From the NCBI GenBank assembly GCA_012032855.1, contig JAAUQA010000195.1, positions 1 to 6,512 on the forward strand: a DNA stretch of 6,512 nt, given 5' to 3'. Source of the stretch: Candidatus Competibacteraceae bacterium (lineage in GTDB: Bacteria; Pseudomonadota; Gammaproteobacteria; Competibacterales; Competibacteraceae). Below, in pieces: positions 1 through 5,219 of this stretch (position 1 is the first letter of the stretch; the number at the start of each line of letters is the position of its first letter). Below the pieces are notes generated by a model. It was not told where the DNA came from, made no database searches, and saw nothing but the letters and a program-made list of their open reading frames with translations. The translations under genes and the position numbers were made by a program.

Positions 1-413
1 AGTACCAGCACCGCGACCCACAACGCAGCGGTACTGATGGTTTGCAAATGGGTGTAACGTTCTGCAGCCGCCGTCATAACCGGGTCGGGACTGCTCGAAA
101 CGATGTTGCCGCTGACCATATTCTTGATGTTGTTCAGCAGCAAGTTCAGTTCAGCCTCCGACACCTGACGCACGTCTTGGGGCAAGCCGGCCACTACCAA
201 TTGGGTAATGATGCTGGGCGACAGTGAAATCCATAAACTAAACACGATAAGCGCCGGCAGTGCGCACCAGAGCGCAGTGTAAAAGCCGTAATAACTGGGC
301 AGGGAATGCAGATCTTTAACGTGACCGCTCGCTACCGCGACGGAACGACTGCGCCCCAGGAAATACCCGATCGTTGTCAGGATGAGCAGAATTATCAGTA
401 GATAAGAAAGCAT
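1..413 (-). CDS. pstC: Phosphate ABC transporter permease PstC, N-terminal part (runs off the window)
   Basis: Inner-membrane permease subunit of the high-affinity phosphate importer PstSCAB. Only the first 137 codons are present; the frame is open to the window edge. The ATG at 413 is forced, because an in-frame TAG lies two codons upstream. No good Shine-Dalgarno sequence is visible. Residues 2-20 (LSYLLIILLILTTIGYFLG) form a first membrane segment. The motif LHSLPSYYGFYTALW at about 37-51 leads into a second segment ending near 64. A polar, probably periplasmic stretch follows (about 65-127), and a third segment begins at the edge. This N-terminal extension with the SLPSYYG motif is typical of the long PstC proteins of many proteobacteria and is absent from the short E. 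coli type. It lies 151 bp downstream of pstS on the same strand, with a hairpin between them. The permease core (BPD_transp_1 domain) lies outside the window. Confidence 0.85.
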   Translation of the reverse strand, partial: MLSYLLIILLILTTIGYFLGRSRSVAVASGHVKDLHSLPSYYGFYTALWCALPALIVFSLWISLSPSIITQLVVAGLPQDVRQVSEAELNLLLNNIKNMVSGNIVSSSPDPVMTAAAERYTHLQTISTAALWVAVLV

Positions 414-510
414 AGGCTAGAGTTCAGCGGCGGAAGAGTGGAGGATGTATGGCGGCGTGGCTAATGATCGCCCCATCAGTAAAGGCATTGACATTAATGC
501 CAATTAAACA

Positions 511-537
511 ACGATGACCGGCTTAGCCGGTCATCGT
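511..537 (-). terminator. Stem-loop terminator or attenuator between pstS and pstC
   Basis: A perfect 12-bp inverted repeat (ACGATGACCGGC / GCCGGTCATCGT) with a 3-nt loop lies 27 bp past the pstS stop codon. On the minus strand it is followed by TGTTTAATTG, a weak U-rich tract; on the plus strand no T tract follows, so it can act only on pst transcription. Placed inside an apparent operon, it would partly terminate and also protect the pstS message, giving more binding protein than permease. A smaller hairpin (GGCATT / AATGCC, 484-501) lies just downstream, in the rest of the pstS-pstC gap. Confidence 0.6.
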
Positions 538-564
538 GCTGCAGCGAGCAGATTCTCGTCCGTA

Positions 565-1605
565 TTACAGGGTTTTAAGATTTTTGGCGTTATCGGCGAA
601 CTGTTTGCGTTCTTCGTCCGGCATCGGAATCATCCCTTTGTCAGCCAAGTAACCTTCCGGTCCCCAAGCTTTATCCGACGAAAATTCAGTCAGATATTCC
701 TGGATACCAGGAATTACCCCGACGTGCGCCTTTTTGACATAGGTGTATAGGGGACGCGATACTGGATAATCGCCGGAAGCGATGTTATCAAAGGTCGGCT
801 CGACGCCATTGATATGAGATCCTTGTACTTTATCCGAGTTCTGATCCAGGAAGCTGTAACCGAAAATGCCCAGGGCAGTCGGATTAGCGTCTAGTTTCTG
901 GACAATCAGATTGTCGTTTTCCCCAGCTTCAATGAAGGCGCCGTCTTCGCGAACGGTGTGACAGGCTGCCTTGTAAGCAGCTTCGTCGGTTTTGCCCATC
1001 GCCTTGATCCAGTCGAATTCGTTGCAACCGGCTTCCATGACTAATTCCACGAATGCATCACGGGTACCCGAGGTCGGCGGAGGGCCCAGCACTTCGATTT
1101 TAGCATCGGGTAATTCAGGATTGACTTCTTTCCAGTTTGTGTAGGGATTGGGAACCATTTTCTCGCCACCAATTGCAGGTACTTCCTTGGCCAAAGCGAG
1201 ATAGATGTCCTTAACGGTCAGGTTGTAATGGGGCGCGGCTTTGGAATTCGCGATAGCAATGCCATCATAACCTACCTTGACCTCGACGACATCGGTGACG
1301 CCGTTCTTCTTGCAACTCTCAAGCTCGGAGTCTTTGATTTTGCGCGAAGAATTGGTGATATCGGGATGTTCGACACCGACCCCGGCGCAGAATAATTTCA
1401 AGCCGCCGCCGGATCCGGTGGATTCGATCTTAGGCGTTTTGAAATTGGAAGTTTTGCCGAACTGTTCCGCCACCACCGTGGCGAAAGGATAGACGGTGGA
1501 CGAGCCTACGATGCTGATGTAATCGCGGGCTGCTTGAGCGTTTACTAAACCTACTGTGGCGATAGCCGCTGCAACGGCGCTGCAAACGAGGGCTACTTTT
1601 CTCAC
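565..1605 (-). CDS. pstS: Periplasmic phosphate-binding protein PstS (pstC-proximal copy)
   Basis: Binds inorganic phosphate in the periplasm and delivers it to PstCA. The start is a GTG at 1603-1605, preceded by GGAGG with 5-nt spacing. The frame stays open to 1674, but the sequence upstream of the GTG does not look like protein. The product is 346 aa. Residues 1-25 are a Sec signal peptide (RK, a hydrophobic core, then AQA before ARDY). The mature protein has PBP-like fold motifs: GSSTVYPF (34-41), STGSGGG (62-68), GYDGI (112-116) and SGTRD (179-183). The last matches the anion-binding loop that carries the conserved Arg in PstS. Cysteines 73, 98, 194 and 215 are shared with the upstream paralog and may form disulfides. 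It has its own Pho-box-like promoter and is followed by a hairpin before pstC. Function is secure at family level; its affinity relative to its paralog is unknown. Confidence 0.93.
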   Translation of the reverse strand: MRKVALVCSAVAAAIATVGLVNAQAARDYISIVGSSTVYPFATVVAEQFGKTSNFKTPKIESTGSGGGLKLFCAGVGVEHPDITNSSRKIKDSELESCKKNGVTDVVEVKVGYDGIAIANSKAAPHYNLTVKDIYLALAKEVPAIGGEKMVPNPYTNWKEVNPELPDAKIEVLGPPPTSGTRDAFVELVMEAGCNEFDWIKAMGKTDEAAYKAACHTVREDGAFIEAGENDNLIVQKLDANPTALGIFGYSFLDQNSDKVQGSHINGVEPTFDNIASGDYPVSRPLYTYVKKAHVGVIPGIQEYLTEFSSDKAWGPEGYLADKGMIPMPDEERKQFADNAKNLKTL

Positions 1606-1610
1606 AAAAA

Positions 1611-1615
1611 CCTCC
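1611..1615 (-). promoter_or_regulatory. Ribosome binding site that fixes the GTG start of pstS
   Basis: GGAGG on the minus strand, 5 nt (TTTTT) upstream of the GTG at 1605. It rules out the longer reading from 1674, which would place about 23 non-signal-like residues before the signal peptide and would run through the promoter. Confidence 0.8.
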
Positions 1616-1640
1616 AAAATGCTTTTAAGGAACACCAATG

Positions 1641-1674
1641 ACTCTATGTCAGAATTGCTACAATTTGATGACAA
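1641..1674 (-). promoter_or_regulatory. Pho-box-like promoter of the pstC-proximal pstS
   Basis: On the minus strand three units lie exactly 11 bp apart: TTGTCAT (1668-1674), TTGTAGC (1657-1663) and CTGACAT (1646-1652). The PhoB consensus is two CTGTCAT units with an 11-bp period. Ten bases after the second unit lies TAGAGT (1641-1646), a plausible -10; this spacing is the one seen in E. coli Pho promoters. Transcription would begin near 1634, leaving a leader of about 30 nt that holds the ribosome binding site. Two further similar units, TTGACAT (1712-1718) and TTGATTG (1701-1707), lie upstream in the same 11-bp phase. PhoB control is inferred from pattern and gene function. Confidence 0.6.
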
Positions 1675-1762
1675 AGTTGATCAGGGCAGAAAAAATACTC
1701 CAATCAAACTGATGTCAAGCTACAGGAGGTTTGCTGCGATTTTATGACAACGTTTGCGCTGC

Positions 1763-1790
1763 GCGGCAAGCCAAATTCCGTGCTTGCCGC
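1763..1790 (-). other. Stem-loop in the gap between the two pstS genes
   Basis: A perfect 9-bp inverted repeat (GCGGCAAGC / GCTTGCCGC) with a 10-nt loop, 54 bp past the stop of the upstream pstS. No T tract follows on either strand, so it is not a classical intrinsic terminator. It could stabilise the 3' end of the upstream pstS message or assist termination. The rest of this 238-bp gap holds the promoter of the next pstS; I see no gene in it. Confidence 0.5.
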
Positions 1791-1843
1791 TGCTGAATGA
1801 AGTGTGCTGACCTCCGTGTCTTGCGTAATCTCTTTTGCCTAGG

Positions 1844-2893
1844 TTACTGGGAATTAGCGACCAGCTTTTGAGCGAATTTAGCCTTGTTCGCAGTGCGTTC
1901 TTGCTGCGATAAGGGAATCAATCCCAGCTTGGTAAGATAGCCTTCCGCCCCCGATGTCGAGTCGGCGGTGAATTCCGCCACATAGTCTTTTAATCCGGTT
2001 ACCCGGTCAAAATGCGCTTCCTTGACATAGAAGTACAACGGTCGCGACAGCGGATAAGCACCATCGGCAATCGACTCGAAGGTCGGCTGTACCCCATCAA
2101 TCGTCATCCCTTGCAATTGATCGTTGTGTTCCTGCAGCACGCTATAGCCAAAGATTGCTAGTGCATTCGGGTTTGCCTGCAGAGTTTCGACTATCTTTTC
2201 ATCGTTCTCGCCACCTTCTATGTAAGCACCATCGCGCCGGAAAGAATGGCAGGCAGCCGCATAACCCACAGCGGAAGATTGCTTCAGTTCCTTGGCCAGT
2301 TCAGATTCTTCACAGGCTGGTTCCATCACCAGTTCGCGGAATGCATCGCGGGTACCGGAGCTATCCGGCGGACCGATGATCTTGATGGGAACAGCCGGCA
2401 ATGAGGCATTGACATCTTGCCAAGTATTGTAAGGATTATTAACCAGTTTTCGCTTACCGCCCGGATCTGGCACGCGCTGGGAAACGGCTAGATACAAGTC
2501 CTTACGGGACAGTGCAAGAGCCTCCATTTCTTTGGAGCTTGCCAAAACGATGCCGTCATACCCGATTTGCACTTCGAGGATGTCCTTGACGCCGTTGCTT
2601 TCGCAGACCTGGGACTCGGAGCTCTTAATGCGACGCGAGGCATTGGTAATATCTGGATTTTCCAGGCCGACGCCGGCACAAAACAGTTTCATTCCGTCAC
2701 CGCTGCCGGTGGATTGGATATCCGGCGCTTTGAAATCGGTCTTGCTGCTGAATTGCTCGGCCACTGCGACCGCAAACGGGTAAACTGTCGATGAGCCGAC
2801 GATGTTAATCGTGTCGCGGGTAGTTTCGGCATAAGCGGTGCCGGATATAAGAACGGCGGCAATTGCGGTACTTATAATTACCTTTTTATTCAA
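1844..2893 (-). CDS. pstS: Periplasmic phosphate-binding protein PstS (upstream paralog)
   Basis: Second phosphate-binding protein, 349 aa, and the first gene of the pst cluster. The likely start is a TTG at 2891-2893 with GGAG 6 nt upstream. A second in-frame TTG at 2905 would overlap that ribosome binding site and is less likely. Residues 1-22 form a clean signal peptide (MNKKVIIS, hydrophobic core, AYA) cleaved before ETTRD. It shares with its neighbour GSSTVYPF (33-40), STGSGDG (61-67), GYDGI, SGTRD (179-183) and all four cysteines (72, 97, 194, 215). The two proteins align almost without gaps. The C-terminal third differs most (for example GVQPTFESIADGAYPLSRPL against GVEPTFDNIASGDYPVSRPL, then diverging tails). 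This is an ancient tandem duplication, probably giving binding proteins that differ in affinity or ligand preference. It could be a PstS variant for another oxyanion, but the pst context favours phosphate. Confidence 0.92.
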   Translation of the reverse strand: MNKKVIISTAIAAVLISGTAYAETTRDTINIVGSSTVYPFAVAVAEQFSSKTDFKAPDIQSTGSGDGMKLFCAGVGLENPDITNASRRIKSSESQVCESNGVKDILEVQIGYDGIVLASSKEMEALALSRKDLYLAVSQRVPDPGGKRKLVNNPYNTWQDVNASLPAVPIKIIGPPDSSGTRDAFRELVMEPACEESELAKELKQSSAVGYAAACHSFRRDGAYIEGGENDEKIVETLQANPNALAIFGYSVLQEHNDQLQGMTIDGVQPTFESIADGAYPLSRPLYFYVKEAHFDRVTGLKDYVAEFTADSTSGAEGYLTKLGLIPLSQQERTANKAKFAQKLVANSQ

Positions 2894-2899
2894 TTTTGT

Positions 2900-2903
2900 C
2901 TCC
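2900..2903 (-). promoter_or_regulatory. Ribosome binding site that fixes the TTG start of the upstream pstS
   Basis: GGAG on the minus strand, 6 nt (ACAAAA) before the TTG at 2893. No in-frame ATG lies nearby. The only upstream ATGs (2911-2916) are out of frame and would give an 8-residue peptide whose TGA overlaps the TTG as TTGA. Confidence 0.65.
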
Positions 2904-2939
2904 AAACAGTCATCATGAAATTATTTAGGGTTGATACAC

Positions 2940-2984
2940 ACTCTAATGGGCGCTTGTAACGTCAGGATGTCTACACCGCAACAA
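2940..2984 (-). promoter_or_regulatory. Candidate Pho-box promoter of the upstream pstS
   Basis: Minus-strand units TTGTTGC (2978-2984), TAGACAT (2967-2973) and ACGTTAC (2956-2962) have an 11-bp period. Ten bases further lies TAGAGT (2940-2945), the same -10 candidate at the same spacing as in the promoter of the neighbouring pstS. The units match the PhoB consensus only weakly on their own; the support comes from phase, spacing and the shared -10. Predicted transcription start is near 2933, about 40 nt before the TTG start. Confidence 0.42.
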
Positions 2985-2985
2985 T

Positions 2986-3004
2986 TTGTAACAGCTTGTA
3001 ACAA
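2986..3004. repeat. Paired TTGTAAC repeats upstream of the pst promoter
   Basis: On the plus strand TTGTAAC occurs at 2986-2992 and 2996-3002, exactly 10 bp apart; a third copy is at 2954-2960, 32 bp from the first. All three therefore fall on about the same face of the helix. On the minus strand they read GTTACAA. They adjoin the candidate Pho box and could be extra PhoB half-sites or sites for another regulator in the pst-pyrD divergent region. Confidence 0.4.
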
Positions 3005-3015
3005 TTAGCCTTTTT

Positions 3016-3044
3016 TTGACTGTACATTTTTTGTCTAACAAATT
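3016..3044 (+). promoter_or_regulatory. Weak candidate sigma-70 promoter for pyrD
   Basis: TTGACT (3016-3021) is a good -35 match; CAAATT (3039-3044), 17 bp later, is a poor -10 match (3 of 6). It lies in the 177-bp divergent gap and points to pyrD, whose ATG is 26 bp downstream. The -10 is uncertain. Confidence 0.3.
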
Positions 3045-3070
3045 AACGGTTATCAACGTATTTTAAGACG

Positions 3071-4084
3071 ATGTCGTATGCCCTGATTCGTAACCTGTTA
3101 TTTCAGCTTGATCCCGAAACCGCTCATAACTGGACGCTGACGGTGTTACATTGGGGATGTCGGGGACCTATTGCGCACTGGCTGACTGCGCAAGTCCCTG
3201 CCGCACCGTGTACGGTGATGGGCATCGATTTTCCTAATCCGGTCGGGCTATCCGCCGGATTGGATAAAGATGCGGACTATTTGGATGCGCTCGGTGCCTT
3301 AGGTTTCGGTTTCATTGAAGTCGGTACGGTGACGCCGCGTCCCCAACCCGGCAATTCCAAACCACGTTTGTTTCGGTTACCTCACGCGCAGGCATTGATC
3401 AACCGCATGGGATTCAACAATCAGGGCGTTGATCATTTAGTCAAGCAACTGCAACACTCCCGGTTTCCCGGCGTGGTGGGGGTAATATCGGCAAGATTTC
3501 GATACCCCTTTGGAACTGGCGTTAAACGATTATCGAATGTGTCTCGGTAAGGTCTATCCTCATGCCCATTACGTGGCGATCAACATTTCTTCGCCCAACA
3601 CACCGGGGTTGCGGGAATTGCAGCACGGTGAAACTCTTGATCCACTACTAGCCGGACTCAAGGCGGAGCAGAAAGCGTTAGCTGAGCGATGGAATCGTTA
3701 CGTGCCGATGGCGATCAAAATCGCTCCCGATTTGGACGATGTGGCTTTATCCACACTAGCTGAGGTGGTATTGGGGCATAATGTAGATGCGATCATTGCC
3801 ACCAATACCACTGCTTCCCGGCAGGGAGTGGAAACTTGCCGCACGCGGCTGAGCACGGCGGCTTGAGCGGCAAACCATTGCGGGAACGATCCACCGACAT
3901 CGTGCGCCGACTGCATAGGCTGTTTCGGGATCAGATACCGATCATCGCCGTGGGCGGCATCTTGAGCGGCGCTGATGCTCGTGAGAAACAGGCGGCAGGC
4001 GCTAGTTTGGTGCAACTGTATACCGGCTTGATTTATCGGGGTCCGGCGCTGATCCGGGAAGCGGTTTCTGCCTGGCGCGCATAG
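3071..4084 (+). CDS. pyrD: Dihydroorotate dehydrogenase (quinone), class 2; three frameshifts as sequenced
   Basis: Oxidises dihydroorotate to orotate with FMN and passes electrons to ubiquinone: the fourth step of pyrimidine synthesis, at the inner membrane. With three single bases restored it is 338 aa, against 336 in E. coli. The N-terminus [15 protein letters not shown] is the membrane-binding region of class 2 enzymes. Visible motifs are GLSAGLDKD with Lys66, [11 protein letters not shown] (85-95), NRMGFNN (111-117) and [11 protein letters not shown] with catalytic Ser175. The C-terminal part has [17 protein letters not shown] and [10 protein letters not shown]. One-base deletions are near 3484-3485 and 3496, breaking the FMN-binding NIGKN motif (Asn139 region), and near 3835-3837. 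Net loss is three bases, so the original frame returns. Start ATG 3071 matches the family start; its ribosome binding site is weak. It heads a tight plus-strand cluster; the next gene is 21 bp away. Sequencing error seems likelier than decay, since pyrD is normally needed for pyrimidine prototrophy. Confidence 0.9.
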
Positions 4085-4091
4085 CCCCTGC

Positions 4092-4097
4092 AGGAGG
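4092..4097 (+). promoter_or_regulatory. Ribosome binding site of the isomerase-like gene
   Basis: AGGAGG, 8 nt before the ATG at 4106. It decides the start of the following gene, whose frame breaks after only five codons and which would otherwise be placed at 4136 or later. Confidence 0.75.
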
Positions 4098-4105
4098 ATT
4101 AAAAC

Positions 4106-4742
4106 ATGCATAGCCAAAAATAATCGACTGGTATTTTGATTTCATTCTCCCTTTTCTTATCTGCAATTCCAACGTTTTCCCGATTTGCCGGCGGGGGTGG
4201 AGGTTCGTTTAAAACCGGTGCTGCTGGCGGGTTTACTCAAGCATTGGGACAGCAAGGGACCGGCAGAGATCGCGGCCAAGCGTCGGTTTACCTATCGCTA
4301 TGTGTTGTGGCTGGCGAGACGACACGGCGTAACGCTGCGGATGCCGCCCGAGCACCCGTTCAATCCGTTACCGGCACTGCGACTGGCCATCGCACTGGAT
4401 TGTCGGCCCCAAGCCGTGCGCGCCATTTTTCGCTATTTTTGGCACGACGGGCACAGTGGGGATAATCCGGTGGCTTGGGCAAAGTTGCTTGAGCAACTGA
4501 AAGTAGATAATGCCGAGGAACGCCTCGCTTTTCCCTCAGTAAAAAACACCTTACGGCAAAACACCGAAGACGCCATCCGTTGGGGCGTGTTCGGCGTACC
4601 GACATTTCGGGTGGACAAAGAATTATTCTGGGGTTTCGATGCCACGCAGATGATGCTTGATTATCTACATCATCATCAGCAATTCGAGGACGCGGAGATG
4701 GTGCGGGTGAGTAATCTGCCGGTGGGTGTCCAGCGGATGTGA
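4106..4742 (+). CDS. 2-hydroxychromene-2-carboxylate isomerase-like protein (DsbA fold, kappa-GST type); two frameshifts as sequenced
   Basis: Restoring one A in the run at 4116-4120 and one T at 4145-4146 gives a 212-aa protein starting MHSQKIIDWYFDFISPFSYL. This is the N-terminus of the HCCA isomerase (NahD) and kappa glutathione S-transferase family, with Ser15 in the place of the catalytic, glutathione-contacting Ser. It lacks a CXXC pair, so it is not a disulfide oxidase. A helical insert covers about residues 40-150. The thioredoxin-fold cis-Pro loop follows as WGVFGVPTFRVDKELFWG (Pro near 166), a hallmark of the family. Family members isomerise 2-hydroxychromene-2-carboxylate in naphthalene breakdown using glutathione. 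Here no other aromatic degradation gene is nearby, so the true substrate is open and a glutathione-dependent isomerase or transferase is the safer label. It lies between pyrD (21 bp upstream) and a thioesterase (24 bp downstream), probably in one transcript. Confidence 0.85.
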
Positions 4743-4766
4743 GAAACCAGCCTTGGGAGTAGAGTG

Positions 4767-5212
4767 ATGGCGCGAATCACACAAGCGGAGTTCGAACAAC
4801 TGGCGCGGGATCATGTACCTTTCGTCGGCACCCTGGGCATCCAGGTCGAGAGTCTGGAAGCGGGCCGGGCCACGGTCCGGATGCCGTTTCGGGAGGATTT
4901 CATTCGCCCTGGCGGCACCGTATCGGGTCCGGTGCAGATGGCCCTGGCGGATCTGGTTATGTATGCGGTCGTGTTGAGCCTGATCGGGCGGGTGGAATTG
5001 GCGGTCACCACCAATCTCACCTGCAATTTTTTGCGCCGCCCAAAGCCCGCCGATTTGATCGGCAAGGGTCACATTCTCAAACTGGGTAACGACTGGCAGT
5101 CGGCGAGGTGCTGCTGTATTCCGAAGGCGACCCGGAACCGGTAGCGCATGTCACCTGCACCTATTCGATTCCCCCAATTGCCGAAGAACCGGTCGCCATT
5201 CAGCAAGCTTGA
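4767..5212 (+). CDS. PaaI-family hotdog thioesterase; one frameshift as sequenced
   Basis: A small cytoplasmic acyl-CoA thioesterase-like protein, 148 aa once one base (probably A) is restored at 5088-5089. Without it the frame stops at 5144 in an unrelated tail. With it the protein continues LGKRLAVGEVLLYSEGDPEP, then HVTCTYSIPP, the normal end strands of the fold. ATG 4767 follows GGGAG with 7-nt spacing; the GTG at 4764 is too close to it. The core motif is FIRPGGTVSGPVQMALADL (about residues 45-63). In many PaaI thioesterases this loop reads HGG; here Pro replaces the His, as I recall for a common proteobacterial subfamily, so catalysis may depend on the Asp of ALAD and other residues. 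Substrate unknown. The gene ends 7 bp before the convergent glmS stop, leaving no room for a separate terminator. Confidence 0.82.
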
Positions 5213-5219
5213 CCCGCGC

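Noticed and set aside
1606..1674. N-terminal extension of the pstC-proximal pstS up to 1674
   Set aside because: It would put 23 residues before a complete signal peptide, skip a perfect GGAGG-GTG start and run through the Pho box.
1690..1718. TTGACA / TATTTT minus-strand promoter upstream of pstS
   Set aside because: The spacer is only 15 bp and the TTGACAT fits better as an 11-bp-phased Pho half-site.
1743..1799. Short plus-strand ORF (18 codons) with an AGGAGG upstream, in the gap between the pstS genes
   Set aside because: The AGGAGG is about 13 nt from the ATG, the ORF overlaps the stem-loop at 1763-1790, and it is antisense to the pst leader. Nothing supports it as a gene.
3698..4117. 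Long minus-strand ORF opposite pyrD
   Set aside because: It is a shadow of the pyrD coding strand; the plus strand carries clear dihydroorotate dehydrogenase motifs here.
4136..4465. Plus-strand ORF overlapping the start of the isomerase gene
   Set aside because: Only its first codons lie in the true frame segment; after 4146 it reads out of frame, while the neighbouring frame gives the family sequence.
4665..5072. Minus-strand ORF opposite the thioesterase gene
   Set aside because: Antisense shadow of a recognisable hotdog protein, low-complexity composition, no ribosome binding site.
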